Below, in pieces: positions 25,169-36,542 of a stretch of DNA of 64,000 nt (its first letter is position 1; each line of letters starts with the position of its first letter). Below the pieces are notes generated by a model. It saw only the letters and a program-made list of their open reading frames with translations. It did no database searches and was not told the DNA's origin. A program made the position numbers and the translations under genes. The DNA is from DOZZ01 sp963792655 (GTDB lineage Bacteria; Acidobacteriota; Terriglobia; Bryobacterales; Bryobacteraceae): NCBI GenBank assembly GCA_963792655.1, contig CAWBWU010000001.1, positions 434,001-498,000 of the forward strand, read 5' to 3'.

Positions 25169-27135
25169 TCAGTTCGCGGGCATGTTCTCGTCGAACCAGG
25201 CAGCTAGCCTGCGCACCACATCCTGTTGGTGTTCGGGCTTGTGAAAGCGGTGTCCTTCGTTTGGATACACCACAAGTTGCGTCTTTACGCCCAGAGTCTT
25301 CAACGCATGCCAGAACTCATACGATTGCGGAGCCGGACACTCGGCATCGCTGTCGCCAACCACGATCAGCGTGGGCGTGCGAACGTTCTTGATAAAGGTG
25401 ATGGGCGACATTTTGGCGTAAGTAGCCGGATCGTCATACACAGACGCCCCGAAATACGGAATCATCCACTGGTCGATCAGGTTTTCGCCATAGTAGCTTT
25501 GCCAGTTGGCGATCCCGGCCCCAGCCACTGCCGCGCGAAAGCGTGTAGTCTGCGTGACCGCCCACATAGTCATGAACCCGCCGTAGCTCCAGCCGGTGAT
25601 GCCGATGCGGCTGGCATCGACCGGTTGCGTTTTGAGTACCTGATCGACGCCGGCCAGGATGTCGCGCAGATCGCCATAACCGAAGTCTTTCACGTTGGCT
25701 CGAGTGAACTCTTCGCCCGCGCCGTAACTTCCGCGCGGATTGGGGAAGAGCACGAAATAGCCGCTTGCCGAAAGCAAGGTCGCATCGAAACCAGCCGGCC
25801 ACGCAGGGCTCTTGGCGGCCGCCGGACCGCCATGCACACTCACCACCATGGGATACCGCTTTCGATGGATCGAAAGGCTGCGGGTACACGATCCAGCCCT
25901 GCACGTGCTTGCCATCGACATCCCAGTGGATCTTCTCCTGCTTGCCCCACATGCGGGCGCTGCGCAGCATTGACGCGCGTGAGCGGATGCCAGTCGCCGA
26001 TCGCGCCCGCCCACACCTCCGGCGCTGCCGACCACGATTGCCGCACCAGTGTGGACGTGCGATGGTCGTTCGCGACGCTGACGGTTTCGTCGCCGGCAGT
26101 GATCGACTCGTCGCCCTTCCACAGCATCTCGGATACGCCATTTTCCAGATTGATCTGACTGAGCGCGCTGCCGCCGTCCACCTTCTCCGCAATCAGCATT
26201 TTGCTGTTGCTCTCCCAGCGCAGCCAGCTCGGCGATGAGTTGCGCCCGGGTGTCACATCGCGTGGCGTCCCGCCGCCGGCAGGTACGGTGAACACATCGC
26301 CCCCGGTCGACCCTTCGTCGCTCATGATGCCGCCGATGAACGCGATGGTCTTGCCATCGGGCGAGTAGCGCGGCATAGCCATTTGCGCTTCCGGTTTCGC
26401 CACGGTACGCACCTGTCCGGTTGCGGTGTTGATGGCGAAAAGTTGCGCAACCCACCAGTTGTTGTCGCCGTTGCCTTTCGCGGCCGAGTAGGCAATCTCC
26501 TGCCCGTCAGGTGACCAGTCGTACTCGTAGACGTAGGTGTCGGCGGGCGAGATCGCGCGCACGTTGCCGGTCGCCGCATCCACCAGTGTCAGCCGCTGTT
26601 CGTAGAACTTGTCTTCGACCACGCCGGCGTCGTGTGTGGCCGGTTCGAGCGGACCAGCGGCGCGCGGCGCGTCCTTCGTAAAGAGGATCGCGATCTGCTT
26701 GCCATCGGGAGACCACCGCGGCGTCGAAAGGAATCCGGTCAGCGATGTAAGCTTGCGCGCGGCACGGTTGCCTTCTGCGATATACAAATCCAGTTGCCCG
26801 CGCCTTGCTCGATCCGAAAGGAACGCGAGACGGCTGCTGTCGGGCGACCAGGCCAGCCCATGCTCGTTGAAGTCGGACCGGCCATCGCCAGCCGAAACGC
26901 GTCGTGGCGCCGCGTGTGCCGCATCGAGCTGGACCGTGTAGATTGCTTTGTTACTCGACTCTGAGTTGTCGCGGTTGCGCAGATCCTGCACGTAGGCGAC
27001 GTGCTTGCCGTCCGGCGAAATCGCCGTCTCCGCGAACCGCGTTACGGACGTGGTGGTCTTCAGAATCTGGTCGATTGCCACCTGCGCTGAAAGAGAGGAA
27101 GCGGTGAAGGCAGCGAAGATCAAAGCGGCACGCAT
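25169..27135 (-). CDS. Secreted S9 prolyl oligopeptidase-family peptidase (two frameshifts)
   Basis: About 655 residues from the ATG at 27135 (MRAALIFAAFTASSLSAQ, a signal peptide). The N-terminal half is a TolB-like propeller with ISPDGKHVAYV, AWSPDSSRLAFL and DWSPDGQEIAYS repeats. The C-terminal alpha/beta hydrolase has MVVSVHGGPAA, catalytic Ser in GITGWSYGGFMT, Asp in VVGDSDAECP and His in YPNEGHRFH, as in dipeptidyl aminopeptidases and acylaminoacyl peptidases. Single extra bases near 25970 and in the AAA near 25862 divide it into three frames, but the joined protein is complete. The frame extends upstream into the palindromic repeat at 27238, which should not be taken as coding. Confidence 0.85.
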
Positions 27136-27237
27136 TTTCGAATAGTAACGAAACTGTGTGCGTGAGCGTGCGAAATGCCCGCCCCGCAAAGGCACCCGCG
27201 CTCTGGCGGCTTTCGCGATGTTGACGAATGTGCAGTT

Positions 27238-27406
27238 GTCAGAGGCGCGACTGGATGGAGCGCATAGCCGAAAGCTCACGCATTCCGAAGCGCCGAACCC
27301 AGGCCAATACGCTCCCTCCAGTCGCGCCTCTGACGGGGCCAGCGAAAATTCACGACGAGAACGCAGGACCGCGAGCGATTTTCAGCAACGCAGTCTTAGG
27401 ACAGTC
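27238..27406 (-). repeat. Near-complete copy of palindromic repeat, inverted
   Basis: The reverse complement of this stretch follows the element at 17485-17688 almost base for base, from CTGTCCTAAGACTG to CGCGCCTCTGAC. The core palindrome occupies 27238-27334. The outermost bases on the far side of the core are not conserved. It lies between the divergent S9 and M28 peptidase genes and so could affect both promoters. Confidence 0.75.
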
Positions 27407-27448
27407 GCAGGTGCACAGCCGCCAGCGGAATCAGCGCATAATAATCGA

Positions 27449-29096
27449 ATGCAGAAGGTTGCCGTCTCGCGCTTTGTTTTGGTCTTTTCTCTCGCGTGCT
27501 CCATTGTGACTGCGCAAGACCCGGTCGATCTGGTCACGGTGCACAACATCAAGACGGAAGCCTTCGAGCACTCGACCGTGATGGACACGGCGAGTTGGCT
27601 CACGGATGTTTACGGACCGCGTCTGACGGCCTCGCCCGAATTCCAGCAGGCTGCCGACTGGGCTGCCGATCGCATGAAGACGTGGGGCCTGAGCAACGTT
27701 CATCTGGAGAGTTGGGGCCCGTTCGGACGCGCGTGGTCGCTGAAGCACTACTCGGTGGAACTGATCGAACCGCGTTATTCGCTGCTCGACGCGATGCCTC
27801 TGGCGTGGAGCACACCGACTAAGAAGCCGGTCGAAGGTGAACTGGTGTTGGCGCCGTACACAGCGCCGCAGGGCTTCAATCAGGCGAAGGCGGACGAAGC
27901 TTTCGAGGCATATAAGAAGGAGTGGACGGGCAAGCTGAAGGGCAAGGTCGTGCTGTACTCTAACGCGGCGGTCAACGCGAACAACAACGCGGCTTCACTC
28001 AAGCGCTACACCGATGCGGACCTGACGGACCTCGCGAAGTCTCCAGACCCGGCTGCACGCACCGGCCGCAATGGCGCCGACGCTCCGCCTACTGACCCCG
28101 CGGCAATCGAACAGCTGTCGGCCAAACGCGAAGAAGCCGCCGCTAAGCGCGCGCAATTCTTCATCGATCAAGGCGCGGTCGCGATTCTGCAGGTTGACGC
28201 GCGATCGCACGAAGGCATGGCGTTCGCGGAAGCCGCCGGACCTTACAAAATGAAAGGCCCGCTTTCGATCCCGCAATTCCGGCTGACCGCCGAGCATTAC
28301 AACCGGCTGGTGCGCCTGATGGAGAAGAAGCAGACGGCTAAGGTGCGCATCGATCTGCAAGCGTCGGTCGGAGACAAAGACCTGAGCGGCCAGAACATCG
28401 TAGCGGAGCTGCCTGGCACCGGGCCGCATAAAGATGAGTTCGTGTTGATCGGCGCACACTTCGACTCCTGGCACGGCGGCACGGGAGCAACCGACAACGC
28501 GGCGGGCAGCGCCGTGATGATGGAAGTCATGCGCATCTTGAAAGTGCTGAACGTGAAGAACGATCGCACGATCCGCATGGTGTCTGTGGAGCGGCGAAGA
28601 GCAAGGACTGTTGGGTTCGCGCGCTTACGTCAAGGAGCATTTCGGCACCCCGGCATCCGTCAGCGCGCAGCAAGGGAAGATCACGGGCTACTTCAATCTG
28701 GATAACGGCAGCGGCAAAGTGCGCGGCGTGTATCTGCAGGGGAACGACGCCATGCGCCCGGTCTTTGAGAAATGGCTCGCGCCGTTTCAGGACCTCGGCG
28801 TCAGCACCATCAGCATTCGCAATACCGGCGGCACCGATCACCTTTCATTTGACGCGGTGGGCATCCCCGGCTTCCAGTTCATCCAGGAGCCGCTCGATTA
28901 CTTCACCGTCACGCACCACTCGAGCATGGACACCTACGATCACCTGATTGCAGCGGATTTGATGCAGGCCTCTGCGGTGATTGCCAGCGTAGTGTATGAA
29001 GCTGCCAACAGCCCGCAGATGCTGCCGCGCAAGCCGCTGCCCGCAGTTGAATACGCCATCACGCAATACCAGCGCAGGCCAGTAACGGCTGAGTGA
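27449..29096 (+). CDS. Secreted M28 zinc aminopeptidase-like protein (frameshift)
   Basis: About 548 residues from the ATG at 27449, with a signal peptide (MQKVAVSRFVLVFSLACSIV, ending near TAQ). A protease-associated-like region occupies the middle, with an Ala/Glu-rich coil. The M28 core follows: LIGAHFDSWHGG (zinc His), ATDNAAGSA (bridging Asp), then in the next frame SGEEQGLLGSRAYV (catalytic Glu and zinc Glu), NTGGTDHLSF (Asp) and TVTHHSSMDTYDHL (last His). The join needs removal of one base near 28583. All five metal ligands and the general base are present. It probably trims peptides in the periplasm or outside. Confidence 0.86.
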
Positions 29097-29159
29097 CGGT
29101 ACAGCCATACGTGCCGCGCGCGTGATCACTCCGGCGTCCTAAATCCGTTACCATGGCGC

Positions 29160-31544
29160 ATGCGCCGCGCCTTTTTCGCTCTTCTTTGCACGCCACTTCT
29201 GGTTACCGCGCAGTACCAGAAGCCGCCCCAAATTATTCTTGATGTCCTCAATGCCCCGCGTACGCCGGGCATTGTCGTGAGCCCCGCGAAAGACCAAGGG
29301 CTGCTGACTGAACGCGTCACCAATCCGCCGATCGCCGAAGTTGCGCGTCCCATGCTGCGCATCGGCGGAATGCGCATCGATCCAAAACTCGATGCAGTGC
29401 GCGATCTGCGCTACATCACTGGCCTGAGCTTGCTACGTTTCAGCAGCGGGCAAACCCTGAAGTTGCAGACGCCCCCGCACGCGCAAATTCGCGAGGTGAC
29501 GTGGAGCCCGGATGGCAAGGCGTTCGCGTTTCTCAACGCAGCCAATGACCGCATGGAGCTGTGGGTCGGCGATGCATCCACGGGCGCATTGCAGCTTGCA
29601 TCGAAAGTGGCCGTCATCGACGTGATGGGCCGGGCAGTGCAATGGCTGCCCGATAGCCGGACGCTGTTGGTCCAAACGGTTCCCGCGAATCGTGGGCAAG
29701 CGCCGGCATCGGAGTCGGCCCCAACCGGACCAGCGATCCAGGAGTCGGCTGGTCACGCCGCGCCGGTACGCACCTATGAGGATCTGCTTACCAGTCCGCA
29801 CGACGAGCAACTCTTTGACTACTACGCGACCACGCAGTTGGCGTTCTTCGACACGCGTACGGGCCAACTCACGGCCATCGGCAAGCCGGCGATCTTTGAG
29901 CAGGTCGCGTTGTCGCCTGACGCGAGCTTCGTGCTGGTATCTCGCATTCACAAGCCGTACTCGTATCTGCATCCAGCAACTCTGTTCCCGCGTGATGTCG
30001 AGATACTCGACCGGACCGGCAAGCTCATTCATACCGTTGCGAAAGAGCCGTTAGGAGAGATTCCGATCGAGGGCGCGCGTAAGGGCCCGCGCAACTTCCA
30101 CTGGCGTCCCGACCAGCCCGCCGCACTGGTTTGGACGGAAGCGATGGACGGCGGCAACCCGAAGGAAAAGGTTCCAAACCGCGACCGTGTGCTGACTCTG
30201 CGCGCTCCGTTCACGGGAGAAGCAGTGGAGAGCTTCAAAACGAAAGACCGGTTGATGAACGTCGTGTACGGCGAGAAGAGCCAGGCGCTGGTAACGAGCA
30301 TGGACTCGCGATCGCGCAAGCTGACCATCGCGACGCTAAATCCCGATGATGGACAGAACGAGCGCGTCCTTAGTTCGCGAGATATGCGGGATCAATACAA
30401 CGCGATCGGGCGTCCTCTGGTGCGGGAGCGGCGCGGTAACGAGATGTTGCTGCAATCCGGAGATACCGTTTTCTTCGCTGGCAACGGCGCATCCGATCAG
30501 GGCGACCATCCGTTTCTGGACGCTCTGCATCTCGACACGGGCAAGACCGAGCGCCTGTTTCAGAATGCGGAGCCGGCTTACGAGGACGTGGTTGACGTAA
30601 CGGACCCGGTTGCCGGGACCATGCTGACGACGCGCGAAACGGCAGATGTTCCTCCGAACTATTTCTTGCGTAACTGGAAGACCGGTGAACTCAGACAACT
30701 CACCCATTACAGCAACTCACTGCCCGCTGCATTGAGTATCAAACCGCAACTAGTAACTTATGCTCGCCCTGACGGGGTCAAGCTATCTTTCTATCTGTAC
30801 TTACCGCCAGGCTACAAGCCGGGAACTCCGCTGCCGACAGTGTTCTGGGGCTATCCTCTCGAATACAGTGGCGCGTCGACAGCGGGCCAGATCAGCGGGT
30901 CCACCAGGCGTTTCACGCGGCTCAGCGGCTACTCTGAGCTCTTCTTCGCTCTACAAGGTTACGCTGTGCTGGACAACGTGGCGATGCCGGTAGTCGGCGA
31001 CCCTGAAACCGTGAACAACACTTATGTCAATCAGATCGTGGCCGATGCAAAGGCCGCGATCGACAAAGCGGCAGCCATGGGCGTCACTGACCCCGCGCGC
31101 GTCGGAGTGGGCGGACACAGCTACGGCGCATTTATGACAGCGAATCTGCTGGCGAACTGCGATCTCTTTCGCGCCGGCATTGCACGCAGCGGCGCATACA
31201 ACCGAACGCTGACGCCGTTTGGCTTCCAGAGCGAGCGCCGCACGTTCTGGGAAGCGCAGGACATCTATCTCAACATGTCGCCGTTCCTTCGCGCGGACAA
31301 GATCAAAGCGCCGATCTTATTCATCCACGGAGAAGCGGACGACAACCAGGGCACCTTCCCGATACAGTCAGAACGTATGTATCAAGCTGTCCGTGGTAAC
31401 GGCGGCACCGCACGCCTGGTCTTTCTTCCGCATGAGGCGCATGCTTACTTAGCGCGGGAGACCGTAGAGCACGTGCTCTGGGAGATGATTCATTGGTTTG
31501 ACAAGTACGTCAAGGGCGAGAGTACGATCTCAAGTGGAGAATAG
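29160..31544 (+). CDS. Secreted S9 family serine peptidase
   Basis: An intact 794-residue protein with a signal peptide (MRRAFFALLCTPLLVTAQ). Residues 30-520 form a propeller-like domain (WSPDGKAFAFLNA). The peptidase domain begins near 540 (LSFYLYLPPGYKPGTPLPT), with catalytic Ser in GVGGHSYGAFMTANLL near 653, Asp in FIHGEADDNQGT and His in LPHEAHAYLARE. GHSYG in place of GxSxGG is common in the glutamyl/prolyl S9 members of this group. It lies 64 bases after the M28 gene, suggesting a joint peptide-degradation operon. The exact specificity cannot be read. Confidence 0.88.
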   Translation: MRRAFFALLCTPLLVTAQYQKPPQIILDVLNAPRTPGIVVSPAKDQGLLTERVTNPPIAEVARPMLRIGGMRIDPKLDAVRDLRYITGLSLLRFSSGQTLKLQTPPHAQIREVTWSPDGKAFAFLNAANDRMELWVGDASTGALQLASKVAVIDVMGRAVQWLPDSRTLLVQTVPANRGQAPASESAPTGPAIQESAGHAAPVRTYEDLLTSPHDEQLFDYYATTQLAFFDTRTGQLTAIGKPAIFEQVALSPDASFVLVSRIHKPYSYLHPATLFPRDVEILDRTGKLIHTVAKEPLGEIPIEGARKGPRNFHWRPDQPAALVWTEAMDGGNPKEKVPNRDRVLTLRAPFTGEAVESFKTKDRLMNVVYGEKSQALVTSMDSRSRKLTIATLNPDDGQNERVLSSRDMRDQYNAIGRPLVRERRGNEMLLQSGDTVFFAGNGASDQGDHPFLDALHLDTGKTERLFQNAEPAYEDVVDVTDPVAGTMLTTRETADVPPNYFLRNWKTGELRQLTHYSNSLPAALSIKPQLVTYARPDGVKLSFYLYLPPGYKPGTPLPTVFWGYPLEYSGASTAGQISGSTRRFTRLSGYSELFFALQGYAVLDNVAMPVVGDPETVNNTYVNQIVADAKAAIDKAAAMGVTDPARVGVGGHSYGAFMTANLLANCDLFRAGIARSGAYNRTLTPFGFQSERRTFWEAQDIYLNMSPFLRADKIKAPILFIHGEADDNQGTFPIQSERMYQAVRGNGGTARLVFLPHEAHAYLARETVEHVLWEMIHWFDKYVKGESTISSGE

Positions 31545-31549
31545 AAACG

Positions 31550-32510
31550 ATGCGCTGGCCAGCTCTCGCGCTCTCCCTTTGCGTGTCCGCTTTCGCCGCA
31601 CACGCTCAAGCGCAGTTCAACCAACCCGGCGTCGCGACCCAGACCGGTAAGATCGATCTGGCGTTGGCCAAAAGGCTGACGACAAGTTGTACTACCATCA
31701 CGCTCGCCGAGGCAGACAGGGAAGTAAAAACGCGTGTGCGCAATGAGATGTGGAAAGGTGCGGCGCTTGCGGTTATCGAGTTTGCCTCAGCCGAAGAGCC
31801 GGCGGCCAGAGCGGCTGCAGTCGAGTTCATGCCGATTCTGCTGAAGAAGATCTCTAAACCCGCAATGCTCGCGGCTTTCAGCAGCTCCGAACTGAGTTCC
31901 TATCAGAGGCGAGGCTACGGTCCGCAATCATTATTCGAGGTATGCCGGCCGAAAGCTTTTCTGCAAGATGCCATTGTGATTCGCCCGGTTCAAGCTCCCG
32001 CTCGTGCCGGGCACGAGTTTCTCTACATGGCAGGCATCGAAGAGTCTTCCGAAGATCACGCTTGGCGACTTGCAAGCTGCGTCGACGCCGTTGACCAGCG
32101 CGCCTACGTCGCGGCTTAGAGTGGGAGAGTTTCTGGCCAATACTCAACCGGCTCCATGCAACACAAGCCCGCCTAACCTCGGCCAAACCTTGGCTGAGTC
32201 GCTTAGGAATGGCGAGCTCAGCGGCGTAGTCAATACTGTCGGCTTGATAGGGACGCCGGTCCCAGTTAACGCTTCCATTACTCTAGCGGGGCGCGCGAGC
32301 CTCGCGTGTGAAGCCCCGTCTAACGGCGTGTTCCGCTTCTACGGCCTGCCTCCCGGAAAGTATGTACTCGAAGCGAGTAAGCCCGGTTATTTCACTCAAT
32401 CGTTCTTTGTGACCATCGATCCCAACGACGTCAAGCGCATGCGCGTCGACCTCAAGCCCTGCGCCCGGCTAACTACATCTTCTTGCGTAGATTGTTGTAG
32501 CGGTCGCTGA
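31550..32510 (+). CDS. Secreted protein with carboxypeptidase-regulatory-like C-terminus (frameshift)
   Basis: Starts five bases after the S9 gene with a signal peptide (MRWPALALSLCVSAFAAHAQ). The first 150 residues have no family I recognise; they include a conserved-looking EVCRPKAF. After an extra G in the GGG near 32010 the frame continues with KITLGDLQAA and a CarboxypepD-reg-like domain (GKYVLEASKPGYFTQSFFVT). Near the end a further extra C around 32465 would bring a stop at about 32474, just short of the convergent SOD stop; without it the frame overlaps SOD to 32510. A small exported adhesin-like or binding protein is the most that can be said. Confidence 0.55.
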
Positions 32511-33186
32511 CGACGTCCCAGTCGATCACGTTATAGAAGGCCGCCACGTACTCGGGCCGGCGGTTCTGATATTTCAGGTAGTACGCATGTTCCCACACGT
32601 CGATACCAAAGACAGGCATGCGGCCGGCGCTCAGCACTGAATCCTGATTCGGCGTCGCCTCTACCTTGAGCGCGCCCGCCATGTCTGTTGTCAGCCATGC
32701 CCAACCGCTTCCAAACTGGCCGACCGCGGCTTTGGTGAACTGATCCTGAAAGGCACTGAAGCTGCCGAACGTTTTGTCCATCGCCGCGTTAAGCTCGCCC
32801 TTCGGTTTGCCTCCACCGTTCTTCTTCAGTGTGGTCCAGAACAACGAGTGGTTCGCGTGGCCGCCGCCCTGGTTACGCACTGCGGTGCGAATCGCATCGG
32901 GTACGGTGTTCAATTCCGCTACGAGTTGGTCGATCGGCTTGGAAGTTAGTTCCGGATGCCCGGCTAGCGCCTTATTGAGGTTGTCGACGTACGCCTTGTG
33001 GTGTTTGTCGTGATGGATCTGCATTGTCTGCGCGTCGATGTAAGGTTCGAGCGCGTCGGCCGCATACGGCAGTGGGGGCAAAGTATAAGCCGGCGGATTC
33101 GCGGCTGCCGGCGTAGTCTGCGCAACGGCTTGCGCGGCCGCTAACAATGCTCCTGCGGACATCACGAAATCTCTTCGGCTAGTCAT
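32473..33186 (-). CDS. sodA: Tat-exported Fe/Mn superoxide dismutase
   Basis: A 237-residue SOD. The N-terminus MTSRRDFVMSAGALLAAAQA has the twin-arginine motif SRRDFVM, so it is probably folded with metal before export. Metal ligands are His in MQIHHDKHHKAY, His in GGHANHSLFW, and Asp and His in GIDVWEHAYYLKYQNRRPEY. HSLFW and GSGWAWL suggest the manganese or cambialistic branch. It removes superoxide outside the cytoplasm. AAGGAG precedes the ATG, which overlaps the dipeptidase stop (ATGA); the ribosome site is inside the dipeptidase gene. The symbol follows the Mn type and is tentative. Confidence 0.93.
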   Translation of the reverse strand: MTSRRDFVMSAGALLAAAQAVAQTTPAAANPPAYTLPPLPYAADALEPYIDAQTMQIHHDKHHKAYVDNLNKALAGHPELTSKPIDQLVAELNTVPDAIRTAVRNQGGGHANHSLFWTTLKKNGGGKPKGELNAAMDKTFGSFSAFQDQFTKAAVGQFGSGWAWLTTDMAGALKVEATPNQDSVLSAGRMPVFGIDVWEHAYYLKYQNRRPEYVAAFYNVIDWDVVSDRYNNLRKKM

Positions 33187-34434
33187 CAGTTACTCCTTGG
33201 CTGGTTGGATTCTCTCACAGCAGCACCCTGCTGCAAGCGCGCCGCCGTCGCTTCAACCGCGCGCATCAGGCGCAGCGTGTTGCCGCCGTAAATCTTGTGG
33301 ATGTCCTCCGCCGAGTAGCCCTTTTCGAGCAGCGCGCGCGTCAGGTTCGGCCATTTCGAAACATCGTCGAGGCCCACGGGCACGCAGCCGACACCATCGA
33401 AGTCGCTGCCCGAGTCCCACGTGATCGACGCCGGCGATCTTGACCACGTGATCGATATTCGCAACTACATCTGCAAGCGTCGCGCGTACCGTGTTCTTGC
33501 CGCGCGCTGCATAGTAGTTTTCCTGCGCTTCCCGCAGCGCGGCCGGATTGTCTTTGTACTTCTCACGCATGGCTTCGAGTTCGCGTGTGAGCGCCTTGCG
33601 ATCCGACTTCGCTTCGGAGTCGGCAGACTTCTGCGAGAGGAAGCCGCAACTGAAGTTGATCTGCACTACGCCGCCCTTCTTGCCGAGCGCCGCGATCATC
33701 TCGTCGGTCATATTGCGTGGCACATTCGACAACGCGCGGCATGACGAATGCGAAGAGAAGATCGGCGCCGCGCTGGTTTCCAAAGCATCCCAGAACGTTT
33801 TGTCCGCCACATGCGCGATGTCCACAATCATGCCGAGACGGTTCATCTCGCGCACCACATCTTTGCCGAAAGGCGTGAGCCCGTTGTGCGGCTTATTCTC
33901 ATCACCGGAGGAGTCCGCCCAGTCGTTTGAGTTGGAATGCGTCAGCGTCATGTAGCGCACGCCGAGTGCGTAGAAGTCGCGCAACAACCGCAGATCATCT
34001 TCGATCGCATGACCGCCTTCGATGCCCATCAGCGCCGCGATCTTGTGCTGCCGGTGCGCTTCCAGAATGCCGTCAGCCGTTGTGGCGAAGTAGAAATCGT
34101 TCGGGTGCGCCTCGATGATGTCGTGCCGCACGGTATCGATCATGTCGAGCGTGCGATGCGCCGCCGTTTTATCTTTGGCGTAACTAGCCGCGACGTAAAC
34201 AGCGAAAAACTGCGCACCCATGCCGCCCTGCTTCATGCGCACCACGTCGGTGTGGCCTTTCGCGCGTAATTTGCCGATGTCCAGGCCATCTACTGTGGCG
34301 CTGGTGACATCGTTGTGCGTGTCGATCAGAATCGCCGAGCGATGCACCTTTTCGACTTCCGCGTCGGTAACGGTGCGGGCGGCGGCGGCAAGCGGGATCA
34401 GCGCCGTGAGGATCAGCAGAATGCTTGCGGGCAT
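33186..34434 (-). CDS. Membrane dipeptidase-like M19 peptidase (frameshift)
   Basis: About 416 residues from the ATG at 34434 with a signal peptide (MPASILLILTALIPLAAAAR). The amidohydrolase-fold zinc site appears as ILIDTHNDVT, then ALMGIEGGHAI, then MIVDIAHVADKTFWD, FSSHSSCRAL and, past a frameshift, GLGSDFDGVG. These are the M19 renal-dipeptidase ligands. The C-terminus (KIYGGNTLRLM) is typical. One extra base in the run at 33408-33411 splits it. Another frame makes it look fused to the upstream aldo/keto reductase, which is an artefact. It probably hydrolyses dipeptides in the periplasm. Its stop overlaps the SOD start. Confidence 0.86.
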
Positions 34435-34460
34435 TCTGGACTTTATAGCAGAGTCGGCGC

Positions 34461-35496
34461 TTAAGTCAGAATGCGATCGCGCATGCCGCCGTAGATGAGC
34501 GCTTTCACCATGTCCATTTCGTAGAACGCGTGCGGGAAGCCCGGCTCGATGGAACTCGATTCGTCTAAACGCTTTCACCTGTTCGGGCGTAAGGTGCAGC
34601 GTCAGGCTGGCCAGGTTGTCTTCGAACTGCTGCAACTTGCGCGCGCCCAGGATCGGAATCACGGGTATGTCGCGATAGCGAAGCCAGGCCAACGCCACCT
34701 GCGCGAGCGAGCGCCCGGTGTCTTCACTGATCTTCTTCAGCACCGGGATAATGCGCGCCGGACGATCTTCCGCGGGCATGAACCCTTTCATCATGTCGGC
34801 TGAGTAGCGCGCTTCGGCGTTGGTTTGACCACCGCTGTATTTTCCGGTCAGAATGCCTCCGGACAACGGAGACCAGGCAACCAACCCGAGGCCGAACGCT
34901 TTGGCCATGGGAATCAGCTCGCGTTCGATCGTGCGCTCGATCAGGCTGTATTCAATCTGCAACCCAACGAAGGGCGACCAGCCGCGCAGCGTGGCCAGCG
35001 TGTTGGCCTGCGCCACCCACCATGCCGGCGCATCGGAGATGCCCGCGTACAGCACTTTTCCTTGCCGCACCAGGTCATCGAACGCGCGCATGACTTCTTC
35101 AACCGGCGTCAGTTGATCCCAGATGTGTAGCCAGTAAAGATCGATGTAATCGGTGTTCAGCCGCTTCAGTGAGGCCTCGACCGACTGCATCATGTTCTTG
35201 CGCTGATTGCCGCCGGCGTTCACATCATTGCCGGGCATCGCGTTGGTGTATTTCGTTGCAATCACCACTTCGGCACGATGCCCCTGTGTGAATTCTCCGA
35301 CCATGCGCTCGCTCGCGCCGTTGGTGTACACGTTCGCCGTGTCGATGAAATTGCCGCCCGCTGCGCGGTAGGCGTCGTATATCTTGCGTGCCTCGTCGCG
35401 GGCGGAACCCCAGCCCCAGTCCTCGCCGAAAGTCATGGTCCCCAGCGATACTTCGCTCACCCGCAGCCCGCTGCGTCCTAATAGCCGATAGTTCAC
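34461..35496 (-). CDS. Aldo/keto reductase (frameshift near C-terminus)
   Basis: About 345 residues from a GTG at 35496 with AAGGAG upstream. The fold signature runs MNYRLLGRSGLRVSEVSLGT, FIDTANVYTNGASE (catalytic Asp/Tyr), VVIATKYTN (Lys), DLYWLHIWD (His) and GLGLVAWSPLSGGILTGKY. Late NADPH-binding residues occur in IPILGARKLQQFEDNL. An extra base near 34566 pushes the frame into the dipeptidase gene; removing it gives a natural ending FPHAFYEMDMVKALIYGG and a TAA at 34461. Members reduce aldehydes and sugars. The physiological substrate is unknown. Confidence 0.87.
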
Positions 35497-35644
35497 GTAT
35501 TTCTCCTTACCGGCTTGTGATGCTGAGCGGCAGGGCGCGGACTCGGCTTCGGCTCAACTAAGGCGCGTAGCGCTCGGGCGTGACGGCACCCGGCGACTCG
35601 CCTTTGGCCACAGGGGTGCTTCACCAAAGCGGCGTCTCACAGCA

Positions 35645-36538
35645 ATGATTCACGTAATCTTGAACCTCTCTTCCGGGCTCAACTCCAAAGAGGATGCACC
35701 CGCTGTTCTGACCAGCGCTTTCAAAGAGGCTGGTCAGGAGTGTGAGATACGCCAGATCAAAAAGGGCGATAGCATCGCCGCGATCGTCGGACAGATGCTG
35801 CAGGGCGGCGCAACAACGATTGCCGCTGGCGGCGGCGATGGCACACTGAACGCCGTGGCTTCCGCCTTGGCCGGTACTGGTGCCGCCATGGGAGTTCTCG
35901 CGGCCGGAACCCTCAATCACTTCGCTCGCGATCTGAAGATTCCCTTCGATCTCGCCGAAGCCGCGCGCGTCATTGCTGCCGGCCGCACGCTGCAAGTCGA
36001 CGTCGGCGAAGTCAATGGCCACAAGTTTGTGAACAACGCAATCATCGGTTTGTATCCCTACTATCGTGCGCATCGCGAGCGCATGGAACGCGAAGGCCGC
36101 GACCGGTGGCGCGCCATGCTCTCAGCCGCTTTCAATGTCATTCGTGTGAATCCCTCGCTGCGCGTGCGCTACGAGGCGGAGGGCAAGCAGGTGCACAGCC
36201 GCACTCCGGTGCTGATGGTGGCCAACAACTATCACGAGATGGAAGGCTATCAGCTGGGCACGCGCAACACGCTCGATAGCGGCCGCCTTTGGCTCTATGC
36301 GATGCACCGCATGAGCCGCCTGGGTCTATTCGGCTTGACCGTGCGCCTGGTGCTGGGGCGGTTCAGCAAGCGGCGCGACTTCGATGTGGTCAGCGCGAAA
36401 GAGATCACCGTCGAAAGCCGTCGCAGGCATTTGGGCGTTTCGCTGGATGGCGAAGTCGTGCGCTTGCGAACGCCTCTTGTCTACCGATCATTGCCGGGCG
36501 CGCTGAAGGTCATCGTGCCCGAGAGCTATCAGCAATAG
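35645..36538 (+). CDS. Diacylglycerol kinase-family lipid kinase
   Basis: A 297-residue DagK/YegS-family protein. The ATP-binding motif TTIAAGGGDGTLNAVAS lies near residue 55-72, followed by GVLAAGTLNHFARDL, and the C-terminal half has the beta-sandwich signature VSAKEITVESRRRHLGVSLDGE. These enzymes phosphorylate diacylglycerol or related lipids such as ceramide using ATP. It is followed four bases later by a metallophosphoesterase gene, so both probably act together on a phospholipid or phospho-compound. Confidence 0.88.
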   Translation: MIHVILNLSSGLNSKEDAPAVLTSAFKEAGQECEIRQIKKGDSIAAIVGQMLQGGATTIAAGGGDGTLNAVASALAGTGAAMGVLAAGTLNHFARDLKIPFDLAEAARVIAAGRTLQVDVGEVNGHKFVNNAIIGLYPYYRAHRERMEREGRDRWRAMLSAAFNVIRVNPSLRVRYEAEGKQVHSRTPVLMVANNYHEMEGYQLGTRNTLDSGRLWLYAMHRMSRLGLFGLTVRLVLGRFSKRRDFDVVSAKEITVESRRRHLGVSLDGEVVRLRTPLVYRSLPGALKVIVPESYQQ

Positions 36539-36542
36539 CCAC

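Noticed and set aside
27136..27448. N-terminal extensions of the two divergent peptidases into this region
   Set aside because: Both extensions run through the palindromic repeat; signal peptides mark the true starts at 27135 and 27449.
33253..35496. Apparent fusion of an aldo/keto reductase with an M19 dipeptidase
   Set aside because: The join lies in nonsense sequence after a one-base shift near 34566. Each gene has its own normal end or signal peptide when the shift is corrected, so they are two genes.
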